Origin: Gnetum montanum
Lineage: Eukaryota > Streptophyta > Gnetopsida > Gnetales > Gnetaceae
Length of the DNA stretch: 64,000 nt
NCBI GenBank assembly: GCA_015680685.1
Contig: MNCI01017734.1
Coordinates: 15,049-79,048 of the forward strand
Direction: 5' to 3'
Part shown: positions 12,080-24,115 of the stretch, piece by piece
Position numbering within the stretch: position 1 is the first letter of the stretch
Layout: each line of letters opens with the position of its first letter
Translations under genes and position numbers: made by a program
Notes under the pieces: model-generated
What the model saw: the letters and a program-made list of their open reading frames with translations, nothing else
Database searches by the model: none
What the model was told of the DNA's origin: nothing

Positions 12080-12604
12080 TGTAACAATGTGATAGCTTTG
12101 GACAGCAACATGACAGTTTTCGTTGCTATCCATTGACAGCTTACGTTGCTATCCTTGGCAAGCAACGTGTGGAAACGATTGTCATCGATTGCAACATATG
12201 GTGACAACTCGTTGCAATCCATCCGTTGAAATCTATTCATTGTTATCTTGTAATGGTCTCATATTTTTCTAATAAATGGTAACTGATTCCGAGGCCTTTT
12301 GGGTTCTTGATGGGAGAACAAGGCACGGGGAATCAATTGCAGTGTAGCAGTTCAGGTCCCTTTCACAGTCGCTTACAGTCTGCATACACCATCACCGCAG
12401 AGCGCCCGTGTGAAAGAAGATCCAGAACATTCATCAATGGCATCAATGGCTNTAATCAATGGCATCAATGGCTAGAGGTAAGTTCGATCTGTTTTTTTCA
12501 AATTGATTTGTGCATTTTTGTTTCATGCACATTTGTAGATTAAGAGATCTATTTTTTACATACTTCCGCTTGTGCAATCGGGTTCTCGATGCACGTTTCT
12601 TACA
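12080..12604 (+). repeat. Copia 3' LTR
   Basis: It runs from TGTAACAATG to TTCTTACA and keeps the upstream 126-bp block lost from the 5' LTR. It includes an N at 12452, flanked by two copies of 'atcaatggcatcaatggct'. The 5' LTR has only one copy, so the extra ~22 bp is probably an assembly artefact. Confidence 0.9.
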
Positions 12605-15479
12605 TCTTCTTCCAGCCTCACTTCTTCATGTTCTGGATTTTACATTGTTTGAATAGTTCCAGAAACTCCTTAAAAGATAAACTGATGCAGGGCATTTATA
12701 AGAGATTTTAGTCTGTGAACAGATACAAGATTTGGAAACGGAGCTTGAGATAAAATTGTTCTTGATGCAGTGGTCCACAGTGAAATCAGGAAGCTAGAAG
12801 GATGCATTTAATTTAACTCCAACTATGGAGGAAGAGGGGGGTTTTTTTTTTAATTTTATTGAAGTTTTTTTAAGGTCTTGTTTTGATTTTTTAGCATGTT
12901 AAATATTCTGCTATATTTATTTCAATTCTTAGACGATGCAAGCTTATTTTGTGCTCTAATAATTTTTATGGTATTATGGCATTTAAGCAATCAGAATTGA
13001 TTTTTATATGTACATTTTTATTTCATTTTAAGTAAAATTACATTCATTAGTATCAACGGAAAACTTTGGTAGAGCCTCGCTTATGACCATTGGATGTACA
13101 AAAGTTCTTTATATAATTAGTTCTTGTTCTTCCATTTTTGACTTGCAAAGCCATGCTTCCCTCGATGATACGGTCCATTTCATATATTAGCGGCAATTAT
13201 TTTGAAAATTAACTCTAACTTTATTGTTTTCTGCACGTTCGTAGCAAATTGACAAATTGCTTCATCCAGAAATAGCAAATTTGCTTTTAGTAAAAGGATC
13301 TTATATTGAGGTTGAACCGCATTTCTACCAATCAGATGAAATGGTGTGTCAATTGGTTTCAGTAGTGATAAGCAGTAGTGAGACTGATATTATTAGTTTA
13401 TATAAGATTGAATACCACTGATTGTTGTGATGAAAATTTGCATCTCATCTTTTCTCTGTGCATCTGCTGGATATCGTTTCTCGGAGGCAGTTTTAGAACA
13501 AAACTGCGTAGGCAATGATATTTGGAGTTTCAGAAAACAATTATGTGGGGATGATCTTTCTTGGAGACAGACTTTAAAAAAATTTGCAAATTGATTATCC
13601 GCCTTTGTTGCGAAATGCATAGGCTCTTTTATCTCTGGCTGCTAAGGTTTCTTAAGAAATTTGCATGCAGATATATTTCCTCTTTAGGGGGATCGGGAGG
13701 CAGCCTTAAAAAAATTATCGTGATTATCCCATGGCTGTGCTGTTGTCTGTGATTATTCTAAAAAGTCTAATGCAGCTACGTTTGCCAAAATCCGCATATA
13801 TTCTGAACAAGGCCTCCTTGATCAATTTAAGCGAGATGCCGGATTTGGGCTGTCGGCATTTAACAGCCTGTTTCTCATTGATTTGCCAATGTCTGGGGAG
13901 ATTGCAGGCTGTTTAAACTCTACTCGTCTCCAACATTTTTCATTATGTTAAGTTTATTATCCTGATATATAATCCATATTTTTTATTTTGTCCCTTGGAC
14001 TATGATTTTTATTTTGAGAAAATTGATTCGTTCTTGAATAATTGCCAAATTTATTTAGTTTTGCAACATATCTTGGAACCTTCTGCTTTGCTTAATATAG
14101 ATATTATGGTTAAACCATTGAATGTTGTTGGTTTTATGCTCATGGTGATAATTGGTTTGCCTGACCTAAATTTTGAAAGATTCTCAATTTTATTTTTCTA
14201 ATTACTTTTATTAATTTGCAATAAAAAGGTAAACATTCATAAAGATGCACTATTTTTGTTAATTTTATAATGCAAAGCTAAATATTAATAAAGGTGCATT
14301 GTTTAGAGTCCCCAATTCAACATTATGACCTTCTAGCATTTAGGGGTTTTAAAGGTTATGGTCTAACTTACCTAAGACATGCTCCTATGCTAGCAACATA
14401 GCAAGTGCAAAGGGGTTGTTGGTATTGGGCTTTGAATGCTGCATCTTTGAGTACAAAGCTATGTTAGTTAACAACTTTTGAATGGTCTATGTTTGGTTTT
14501 TTAGAATGTTGAAATAATACCTTTTGGTAATTTATGTTGGAATTATTGATGGTTGTGTATCATACACATGTTAGAAATTTTGTTTATTGATTATATAAGA
14601 GTAGGTAAGTAATTTGGTGAGAGAAGTAATTTGCTAAGAGAAGGGATTTGGGGTAAATCAACATAACTTTGTTAGTTTGAGCATGTAGTTTGCACAATTG
14701 TATTTCACTCAATTTTTATGCTCATGTGGATTTCAAACAAAGATGAAATGAATTCAACAAGCCAAGGTTTAAGGTGATAAAGGCCATATTCATATATAGA
14801 AATCCATCCAAGTACAAGTATGATGAAAAAAGGAAAAATTTAAAGTTCAAGAGAAGATAAAGATAAAATATTAAGTACAGAAAAATAGAATATTTAAAAA
14901 GTGTTGTAATTTATATTTAAATTCTTATGAAAAATATGACAAGATAGGAAATTTTGTTTATTTTCTCTTTTATAAAAGATTGATGGTGGGTTGTAATTAA
15001 GTAATGGTTCTAATCTCTTATCTCCCTTAAATTTTTGGTTCATTTTCCTACCATATACTATTATGGTCCTACTTGGCTATAAATATATATGCAAAATATG
15101 TTATAAAAGATGCTTATGAAATAATATTGTTTGAGATATACAATTTTCTATAACAATTCATCAATTTTTGTCACTAATTCGATTATTCAACAATTCATTA
15201 CTATTTCATTGTCATCACATCATTAATTTTTCATTTTCATCACTTCAAATAATTTGAACATTCATAAAAGACTTCAACAATTGGTCATTCCATTATTAGC
15301 TTTATCAAATTTATCAAAGATATTTAACCAAATTCTTGAGAAAATAGATTTAGTATTTAATTGATTCCTTCTTAAATTGAAATCAGTTTGATCAATCCTT
15401 CAGCATAAATTATTTAGCTACTTGGGGTGACATCAACAATTCAATCTACATTGAAATCCAATTTTAGAATTCATTGAAA
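12605..15479. other. AT-rich spacer without recognisable genes
   Basis: Only short, low-complexity open frames occur, with no family motif. A phrase of the type 'ggaggcag(t/c)(t/c)tta' recurs near 13477, 13560 and 13695, hinting at a decayed duplication. Nothing supports a host gene or RNA gene. Confidence 0.5.
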
Positions 15480-15970
15480 TTCAAGTTTCTTGTCTCACCA
15501 CAACCTAACCATGACTCAAGGTATTCTTAGAAAGCAAACCATGACTCATGATTAACTCGTGATCTCCTTAGTGTCAAACTATGAGATTTCCCTTACTTGT
15601 GGTCATTAAAATCATCAATCATGACTTAACCATGATTTGTCGTTATCAACCATGACTCATTCTATTTTTATAAGATTTCGTATGTATTTTTCTAACAAAA
15701 TTTGACAATTTATATTACTATTTTTCTAAGCTAAATTTGACTAAACAAAGGAACTCCAATTGAGCTAGAATTTTGTAGGTATAATTTACCATGATTCATG
15801 GTTAGGTTAGGTAAACATATATCCTTAATTTGAAATTTTTTGATCATTTATCAAACCATAATTAGTGGTGTCTTTGTGATATCATTAATTTTGATTTTTT
15901 CCACTGCTTTTAAACATCACAACCCATGGTCAACTTGTGGTTTGAAGACAATGACTCATGGTAAACAAGT
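15480..15970. repeat. Second cluster of ATGACTCATG / ACTTGTGGT dyads
   Basis: Variants of 'accatgactcatg' and 'cttgtggt' repeat here (near 15510, 15535, 15595, 15645, 15790, 15925 and 15950). They are the same motifs as at 4841-5430. The surrounding sequence also shares the phrase 'gagctaga'. The two clusters may be remnants of one repeat family. Confidence 0.5.
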
Positions 15971-17042
15971 TTTTGAATATTTTCATTAAAATTTATCCAA
16001 ATTTCAAAGTTTTCATGAAGGGAGTTATCCTCTAAATCCCAACAAAGTATTCAAAATGATCTATCTGATACTTTTTTGAACAAGTGAAAAGAGATTGTAT
16101 TAATAATAAAAATTTAAAGTACATTGATATTATTCTTGGGATCTTAACAATCAACAAATATGAAAGGATGAAATAAAATAACCAAATTAAGATATCAATT
16201 TAATCCCATACTCTAAAATAAAAGTTATAAGTGTGCAAAGCTTAAGAACTAGAGCAGTCAAGATTTATTTTATATATCATGTTCTTTCAATTTGTTACTT
16301 TGAGGGATCATACTCTATCTAAATTGGTTTATATCTATTCAAACGTTTGTTAGCTTCTTTCTTTCTAAATTTGTAAGATAGCATATGGTAGGAAATCATT
16401 CCAAATTTTATTAATTTATTAACTACAACATATTGTAAAGCTTTTGGCATAATTAAATGCTAATTTGTTGCTTTCCAGACTTTATTTTAAGTATTGCCAA
16501 CTGTAGGGTACTGCAAAAACATATAATTATCATCTTCACAAACATTCTTACAAAAATAATAGCTATAATCATCTTCCATCTTACCACATAATTCATTTGC
16601 TATGAGTTATTTTTTATTTTTGATCCAATAGCTCAACTTTTATATAAAATACATTAGTGTTAACTTGACTAGCAAAGCTATCTAAATGAAGGAACTTGAA
16701 AAGGTGGAAGCATTTAAATCCCATACCATAAGCAACATAAGTTAGATAGTGTTATATTTTCATAAAAGATAAGTCAACTATTTAAGATGTATAAATGATG
16801 TAACTTGTTGACTTTTCACATTCACCACTTGTAGCACTATTCTTGTCTTTGTTGTTGACTGACAAGCATCTTTCGAAGAAGGTGATGAATCCATTTAAAG
16901 GTTTGTTTGCACATTATAATGGATGGGTTATCTATCCACAATGCATGATAACCTTTGTTTTGAGGGGTAGATGATCCATTAGTTGTGAAGCATGATCAAC
17001 ATTTGATTAATCATATTTTGCTTGGCTCTAATATTAGATACT
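15971..17042. other. Non-coding spacer before element A1
   Basis: AT-rich. No coding frame, LTR or RNA gene was recognised up to the TGATGGGA that starts the A1 LTR. Confidence 0.5.
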
Positions 17043-17088
17043 TGATGGGACGAGATATTGCATGGGTTGTGATATCACATCCTTCCAT

Positions 17089-17112
17089 GCGATATCGCGT
17101 ACGCGATATCGC
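17089..17112. promoter_or_regulatory. Perfect 24-bp palindrome in the A1 LTR U3
   Basis: The half-site GCGATATCGCGT is followed directly by its exact reverse complement. It lies 17 bp upstream of the TATA box. The A2 LTR lacks it but keeps a shorter dyad (ATGTGATATCACAT) about 25 bp further upstream. Confidence 0.7.
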
Positions 17113-17128
17113 AGCCCACCACCAGTTC

Positions 17129-17136
17129 TATAAATA
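17129..17136 (+). promoter_or_regulatory. TATA box of the A1 LTR
   Basis: TATAAATA within 'gttctataaataagagg'. It is conserved at 26150 in the A2 LTR and, more loosely, at 2571. This should mark the U3/R promoter of the element. Confidence 0.65.
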
Positions 17137-17475
17137 AGAGGCAGTTCTCCCTTATTTCTCCATCTATATCTAGACCCTTACCATAACCTTGGAAGTTTTA
17201 CCTCTCCAGAGATAGAATAATTTCCATGTGCCTGCAGTAGGAGTCTCAAAGTGAACAGATCTTTATTCGAGCAAATTTTGTACCTGAGCACACATTTGTG
17301 TATGGAAATAAATACGAAATTTTGGATAAACCTTGTAGTGCATGGACTAAGATAAATAGAACTTTAATTATTGTTAATTATTTAAATAATTTCTTAAGGA
17401 CTTAATCTCTCCCAACCCTCAATAGTCCTACTTAAGTGCATTCAATATGACCACTTTGAGCACATGCATTACGCT

Positions 17476-18103
17476 TGGTAATCCCAGTAACGAATAGCGT
17501 TTTGTAATCCCAGCAGCGTTGCATTGGTTTAGATTGTGAAACGACAAGTGGAATGGTTACTGATGCTAGGATAATTAAAGCTTAGTTAGTGAAAGTTAGT
17601 TACTTAGTATCTTCACCCTTCACCTCTTAACATAGGTGATAAAAAGAGAAAAGATATAAAAATCACATACCTCAAACTCACTTAACCATACAACCATGAC
17701 AAATACAAGTGAGTTTGGGAGGACAATGATTGATCAGCCTTAGGTGTTCCATAAGGCATGTAAGCACTTAGTCCTTGGAGTTCGACTAGATCACACATGC
17801 ACACTCGTATTCGTATGGTTGAGTGTAGGGGTACCTCACCTCTCATCATTGGTACTGTTGCTACGGACTTAGTTTTTTGTGCGCTACATAGAACATAGGA
17901 TATCATTCACATCGTTGGGAATCTTAAACAAACCCTTACGGTTGATCATACAAAAAACAACATAATGGTAAGCAGCACACCGAAACAAGGTTAAAATGTC
18001 TTCTTCTTCGAACAAAAGCACTTCACTACCTAGGGATAACACTAGAGATAGTTGATGACACAACATACATAACCAGAGTCTACCAGTGTCTTAGCAATTT
18101 AGT
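17476..18103 (+). other. A1 primer-binding region and leader
   Basis: TTGGTAATCCCAG follows the LTR and is repeated 36 bp on as 'ttttgtaatcccagcag'. I cannot name the primer tRNA. The leader matches A2 26496-27120 nearly base by base. It holds only shadow frames. Confidence 0.55.
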
Positions 18104-19953
18104 GTGGTATATATTCATCATGATGAATATATACCCAACTTTGCCTTTGTCTTCCATCAAGACGAACAACTGCGTTGGAGAGACTTGAAGGGTAACATAG
18201 TGTTACCTCCAAATAGAGTAGCCCCCAACATGCTCCTTTGTGCTCTTGCACAAATTGGCATGTCACAATTATATGGTGAGTACATTGCATGTGATTACAA
18301 TGCAAGGGACTACTATCCCACAAAAGAGCAACGTCAATGGGACTCGCGACAAGAGAGTTATCATGCATCGTTGAAGGGCAAAGGCCACTATAATGCTTCA
18401 CCCATCTCAAACGAAATTGAGGGTAGTGAACCTATCTTCATTAGTTCTACACAAAATGATGTTATTCCTCCTAAAAATGGTCAGGAGGTGGTGTATCAAA
18501 ACCTACACTCCATGATTCATAATCTTGGTTTTGATCCCCAAGAACACCAAGTGTTCAATGAGAGAACACGAACACATGATAAGGGTGAGCATTATGATCG
18601 TCATCACAATCGGAGCCAGGACCACTGAAGAGAAGGCAGGGAACATCATCATGGTAATGGTTCCCCTTCTACTTCCTCTTCATCACAACATTCACCCTCT
18701 CCTTCAAAATTAGGATGCATTCACAAAGAGCCTAACAGTAAGGATAAGGGTAAACATAGTGAGAAACCTTGACGAGAGAGTCGAGAAAGAGGCCGAGGGT
18801 GCTCTAGAGAATCAAGGCATGAAAGAAGGGAAAGTAGGGAACCATGTAGGCATCACAGATACCATGAGAGGAATGACAATGAAGAACCCCTACTTGCAAC
18901 CTAAAGCATGTTAAACATTACAAAGGTAGTTAGAATACTTACAACGCACCAAAAAGATAATAAGATCAAGAGGTTGGATATGAACAATATTCCACGATTT
19001 GAGAGGGGTTACAACGCTGATCCTCAAAACGAATTACAAGCATTTCATGATGCTTGTGCCTTGTAGAATATTGAAAACAAGTGGAAAAAATTAAAGTTAT
19101 TCCCAAGGACACTGATAAAGATGGTATTGGTCCTTAGAACCGAAACGCATTAGGAGAAGGAGTACAATGCTAGAGCTGTTTAATGACAAATATCAAATGT
19201 ACTCCTGAGTGTCCAACTTATGAAAACAGATCTAAGGATGGAAGCAGGGACATCATGAATCCTTGGATGCTGCCATGGGCCGATATTATGCATTGTTACA
19301 TCTTTGCCTAGGCCATGGTTACACACAACAACATCAACTATGCCATCTTGTAGATGGGCTAAGACATGAAATCAGGAGAACCATTGGAACATATAACCAA
19401 GGGAGATTATCTAAACTTAGGTGCCATGAAGTTCATAGATTGTTGGAGCAAGTAGCTAACGAAGAAGGAGAGCTATGTAAGAGAGAAAGCATGGAAGAGT
19501 ACAACTGTGATCCTTCCCTCCAAAAAAGGGAAGTGAGATTCTCTGAGGAGGATTAGTCACCACTCGAAGAGTTGGTGAGTAGGAAAACCTNAAAAAAGGG
19601 AAGTGAGATTCTCTTAGGAGGATTAGTCACCACTCGAAGAGTTGGTGAGTAGGAAAACCTTTACGCTTCAGAAATTAACAGCCGAAGTGTCGGCTAAGGT
19701 AGATCAAATGTGGGACTCCTTAGATAGTATATTTGAAACTTTTTTGAAAATCGTAGAGGATTCTAAGAAGCGAAGTAGTGACCATGATAAGAAAAAGAAG
19801 AGGGATTTGGACCATGCACGTAACAAAGGTAAGGGTAAAATGACTATCACTGAAGAGGTTGTGGATTTAGATATAGACAGTGACGGTGGATGTGAGATCT
19901 TCCAACATGACCATCCTAAGGGATGTTTCCTAATAACCTCACATCTGCAATAG
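18104..19953 (+). pseudogene. A1 gag (broken)
   Basis: 18104-18628 is the gag N-terminus (PNFAFVFHQDEQLRWRDL), followed by a Ser/His/Arg-rich linker. 19263-19556 carries the capsid-like part with GRLSKLRCHEVHRLLEQVA. 19642-19953 ends in a Lys-rich segment and a knuckle-like CEIFQHDHPKGC. A2 reads CEICQYDHPKGC here, so a zinc-binding Cys has become Phe in A1. Frames change between the parts and TGA/TAG stops interrupt them. An N at 19591 sits between two copies of a 69-bp stretch and adds a false frame change. Confidence 0.75.
19522..19660. repeat. 69-bp direct duplication around a single N (probable assembly artefact)
   Basis: 19522-19590 and 19592-19660 are the same 69 bp except for one G/T difference, with N at 19591 between them. 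A2 has one copy at the equivalent place (about 46866-46935). Confidence 0.85.
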
Positions 19954-20223
19954 TCTGGGGTGTATGCACTCAACCCAAGACTTAACAAATGGCAAGCACC
20001 TCGTCAGTTACCTTATCCCCAAGGTAACCCGAGGAAGTTCTACCAACCATTAACATATTATCCAAGTTGAACTACACCACAACCTATGGAACAACACTAG
20101 CAGTGGCAATACCCATAGTCATTGGGGATGCCACCGCCAAGGCAAAAATACCCTTACAGGAAACCAGATCCATATGCCTACTACGTGTAGTAGCCAATCT
20201 CTCCACCTGACTCTGTCAGTCAT

Positions 20224-21339
20224 ATGACACCACGACGTTACTACGAAAACCATGAGTATCATAAGACTCCCTCTCTTGGGAGAGACACTCCACATGTATA
20301 CCATCCTCCAAATCCATCTGCATCTCTTACGTTGGTAGCTCCACCACCAACCGCTCCAACAATGCAAAGGGTATTTCCCAATCAACCGCAACAACCCAGT
20401 GTCACGAGGGCTTCAAATCCTCAACTCTCAGTTGGTTCTAACAATATTATGCTGAGAAGAACTTTCTTTAGAACCAACAATCCAACTAAGCCCTCACCCT
20501 CACAAGTAGTTGAACATCTAAACACCTCCATACCAAATAAAGTTTCAGGACCTTCTTCGATCCAAAAGTCAAGCTCGACACACATGGTTATGTTAACACA
20601 TATCGTCACGGACTAGATTAAGGTAGGCCACCTTTCCAAGAAATTCTCTGACCCTGGAAGTCCCCTAATTTATCTCCAAGTTGCTAGGAATCAACCCTAT
20701 AAATCTCTTCTGGACTCAGGTTCCGAAGTCAACGTAATATCGCAAGAGATGTACAAAGCTTGGAACCTACCTCGATTAAAGAAGAGTAACATTCAACTTG
20801 AGCTGGTTGACTAGTCCATCACTGTCCCCTTGGGACTCATGGATGACATCATTACCACTATTTGTGGATGGTCATATCTAGTGGATTACCTAGTGATACA
20901 AGTAACTAACAGTAAGGGGAATTTCCCAGTAATATTCGGAAGAGCTTGGCTAAGTATGATAGATGCATGCCTAGGAATCCATGATCTTTCCCTAGAAATA
21001 TCCAAGAAAAACACTTTCAAAAAGATCAAGAGGAAGAAATTTCCATGCATAGCATACAGTAACATAGGGTGCCATTGGGTCCAAAAATCATGGGTTATGC
21101 AAAGTTTAGCATTTCCTACATGCAATCAGTGTGCACAAGAAGTTAATATACATAAGTGCCTGTATTCTGCAGCCACACAACAAGAGGACACCCTATGGCT
21201 GATGACTAATCAAGAGAGTGACTCAATAGCATGCATGGAATTAACTGAGGGAATAACTAGTGTGTACATTAGAAGCACAGATACACTTGAGCAAGTTCGT
21301 TGCCAAATTCCCAACCTTAGCCTTGAAAACATCAACTAG
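20224..21339 (+). pseudogene. A1 gag C-terminus and aspartic protease
   Basis: 20224-20616 is a Pro-rich segment ending LTHIVTD. After a TAG the frame continues into the protease: PLIYLQVARNQPYKSLLDSG at about 20662, with an intact DSG catalytic triplet, then SEVNVISQEMYKAWNLP. A TAG near 20812 interrupts it before SITVPLGLMDDI. The rest (to 21339) is a Lys-rich linker to RT with a Cys-containing stretch. This part has stops but no obvious frameshift. The RT frame that follows is different. Confidence 0.75.
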
Positions 21340-21551
21340 GGGAGGTTGGAAATTCCTGAGAGATTTAAACAAGAGCCCCTTGATCTGAAACCATTGCCCA
21401 CTAGTTTGGAGTATATGACTCTTGAAAATGGAAAATCGGTAATTAGCCTTTGCCTGCTCATATCCCAAGTTAACAAAAATAGATCCGAGGATATTCCAAC
21501 ATAGGATTTACACGGACCCCTCCATGAAACATAAAAAAAACACAAAGGTGA

Positions 21552-22370
21552 ATGAACCCGAAATTAAAACAAATAGTAAAAGAAGAGATAGAACAGCTCC
21601 TCAAGGCTGGGTTCATATATCTTCTTGCTGATAGTGAATGGGTTAGTCCTCTAGTAATCGTGCTTAAGAAGGAAGGAAAATGGAGGATGTGTATAGATTT
21701 TAGGTTTCTGAACATGGCAACATTCAAGGATCATTTCCGGTTGCCATTCGTTGACCAAGTATTAGACACTATATCAGGGCGTCGGTATTATATTATTCTA
21801 GATGGGTATAGTGGATATAATAAAATACAAATAGCACCATAAGATCAAGCCAAAACAATGTTCACCAGTCCTTGGGGAACGTTTGCATATAAACAAATGC
21901 CATTTGTCTTGTGCAATGTCCTTGCCACGTTTCAACGTTTAGTTCTAAGAATATTTCAACAACAAATAGGGAACAGACTGGAAGTCTTTATGGATGAATT
22001 CTCCACTTATGGGACAAGCTTTGATCAAGCCCTTGAGCTATTAGAGAAAGTGCTAAAACAATGTGTAGAAATCAACCTAAAGCTCAACTGGCAAAAAAGC
22101 CATTTGATGGTTCAAGAGGGCGTAGTATTGGTGCATAAGATTTCACAGTCAGGATTAGAGGTAGATCCAAAAAAGGTTAAAGTCATCCCAGGAATCACTT
22201 GACAACTAGAAACTTTCAAAGACATTCTGTCATTCCTTGGACACACTAGCTACTACAGGAGATTCATTGATAACTTCTCCAAGATTGCCAAACTATTGGT
22301 AGAATTAACAAAGAAGGATGCATCATTCGAATGGACCAAGGAATGTGAATGAGCATTTCAAACCCTAAAA
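21552..22370 (+). pseudogene. A1 reverse transcriptase
   Basis: Gypsy RT: VKEEIEQLLKAGFIY, SEWVSPLVIVLKKEGKWRMC, IDFRFLNMATFKDHF, DGYSGYNKIQIAP, TSPWGTFAYKQMPF. The catalytic FMDDF motif reads FMDEFS; the second Asp is Glu, whereas A2 keeps FMDDFS. Stops at 21841 (TAA) and 22200 (TGA) break it. The end runs into the RT/RNase H connection (LGHTSYYRRFIDNFSK). Confidence 0.85.
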
Positions 22371-22980
22371 CAAAGGCTTGTGGAAACTCCCATTCTACAA
22401 GTCCCTGACTATTCCAGACCATTCCATATAATGACTGATGCATCTAATTATTCTTTATGAGTTGTACTCATATAGTTAGATGAACAAAAATACCCTTATT
22501 ACATCCACTGTGCGAGTAAGAGTAGCACTGGTCTACAACTCAACTACACAACTACAAAAAAGGAATTAATGGCTATAGTGTTTGCACTAGACAAATTTAG
22601 GAACTATGTGTACATTCATATAGATCATAGTGAAATTAGGTTCCTCATGAACAAGCCAATAGTTAGCCCTTGTATTATACATTGGTTGGTAATCCTTCAG
22701 GATTTCGATATAACAATCGTAGATCAAAAGGGTACTGAGAATGTAGTTGCAGATCACTTATCTCAGTTGTTCTCGGACAACAAAGATGATGAATATGCCA
22801 TATCTGATCATTTTCCTGATGAAACCCTCTTTGCCAGTGTAGTGAATAACCAACCCATGGGCATGAATTAGTATAGGAGCATTCTCACCTATCTCCTTTT
22901 CCAAAAAACACCACAAGGGTTGGAATTCAGGAAGAAGCAATAATTTCTTCATAAAACCAAGTACTTGATGGAGATCAGAG
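22371..22980 (+). pseudogene. A1 RNase H (gypsy type)
   Basis: The region includes the first Asp motif (IMTDASNY), ELMAIVFALDKFRNYV, the later HIDHSEIRFLMNK and the ending GTENVVADHLSQL. Two stops lie near 22458 and 22473 (TGA, TAG). Between the Tyr-Val of 'NYV' and 'YIHI' it lacks about five residues that A2 has. Confidence 0.78.
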
Positions 22981-24115
22981 GACAACTTTACAAAGTTTGT
23001 CCTGATATCTTAGTTTGATGGTGTGTGCTCGATGTGGACCAATTAAGAGTTCTCCAGGATGCTCATGAGGGTCCTTGTGGGGGTCACTATGTATGAAGAT
23101 GAATGACTATCAAGATCCTACTTGTAGGATATTATTGGCCAACACTCTTTTGGGACATCCATCATTTTGTCCAATCTTGTGAGCACTGTCAACATGATGG
23201 TGGAATGACTAGTAGAATGGAGGATCCACAACAATGGATTCAACCTTTGGAACCATTTGACATTTGGAGAATAGACTTTATGGGGCTCATTACACCAATT
23301 TTCAATAAAAAATATTATATAATTTTTGGTATTGACTATCTAAAAAAATGGGCCAAAGCAGCTACTGTAATAGACTGCACATTGTCTACAGCTACACGAT
23401 TTGTACAACAACAAGTCTTAAATAGGTTTGGTGTGCTACGTGATCTTATCTTGGATAATGGAATGCATTTCAAGAGTGTAACCTTTCAAAAATTGATGCA
23501 ACACTTATCGTTTGAATATAAATTGACTACACCTTATCACCCCTAAGGTAATGGCCAAGCCGAGGTCACTAATTAGGAGATTACTAGAATATTAACAAGG
23601 AAAGTTATTAAATATAGGAAAGATTGGAGCACTAAAGTAAATGATGTTGTCTAGGCATCCCACTCCACTTAGACACTTCCTATAGGCTACTCTCCCTATG
23701 AGTTAGTGTACAGAAAACTCCCAAAGCTTCCAATTCAAACCGAGCTTCGTACATTGTCCATTGCATGTGACCTCCACCTTGACCTTGATCTAGCACAAAA
23801 ACAAGGATTGGCAACTTTAAACATGCTAGACAAGAATCGATTGGTTTCCTTGTCATCAAATGAGTTACACAAGGCACATAACAAGAAATGTCATGACTTA
23901 AAAAATTCAAAAGGTTAAGTACCAACCAGGAGATAAGGTCGTTTATTGGAATCCCACGCATGTACCACAACACACAAAATTTCAAACATTGTCGAAAGGA
24001 CCTTACATTATTCATACAACCTTCCCCTCAGGAGCCATGACAATATACAAGCCTGAAAGCCCTGATAAGAGATTACTAGTTAATGTGCAACAAACAAACC
24101 CTTCCATGAACTAAG
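22981..24115 (+). pseudogene. A1 integrase
   Basis: A zinc-binding HHCC domain (HEGPCGGHY ... SCEHCQHDGGM) is followed by the core. The first Asp is in FDIWRIDFMG, the second in LILDNGMHF and the Glu in NGQAEVTN, so all DDE residues are present. The C-terminal part (YELVYRKLPKLPIQTE) continues to about 24115. There are several in-frame TAG/TAA stops, for example around 23545, 23572 and 23651. Confidence 0.8.

Larger units (their letters stand above)
6488..12604 (+). mobile_element. Ty1/copia LTR retrotransposon, decayed, both LTRs present
   Basis: The order is LTR, primer-binding site, gag, protease, integrase, RT, RNase H, polypurine tract, LTR. Integrase before RT is diagnostic of Ty1/copia. 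Both LTRs run from TGTAACAATGTG to TTCTTACA. The pol frame carries one frameshift (about 9245-9290) and stops at 9513, 9612 and 10449, so it cannot act on its own. No clear 5-bp target duplication flanks it (TCTAA before, TCTTC after). Either the flanks have changed or the element was rearranged after insertion. Confidence 0.93.
17043..17475 (+). repeat. A1 5' LTR
   Basis: It starts TGATGGGA, as does the LTR at 26098. Both copies share the TATA box, 'cctctccagagatagaataa' and 'gtacctgagcacacatttg'. The right end is set at the TGG of the putative primer site (TTGGTAATCCCAG) and could be off by several bases. It contains a perfect 24-bp palindrome upstream of the TATA box. Confidence 0.75.

Noticed and set aside
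13393-14201. Run of short open frames suggesting a small host gene with introns
   Set aside because: No splice-consistent chain, no motif and strong AT bias. I could not support a gene.
17682-18066. Minus-strand frames in the A1 leader, also present at 26703-27087
   Set aside because: Their conservation reflects the homology of the two leaders. They contain no motif and lie between LTR and gag, where no gene is expected.
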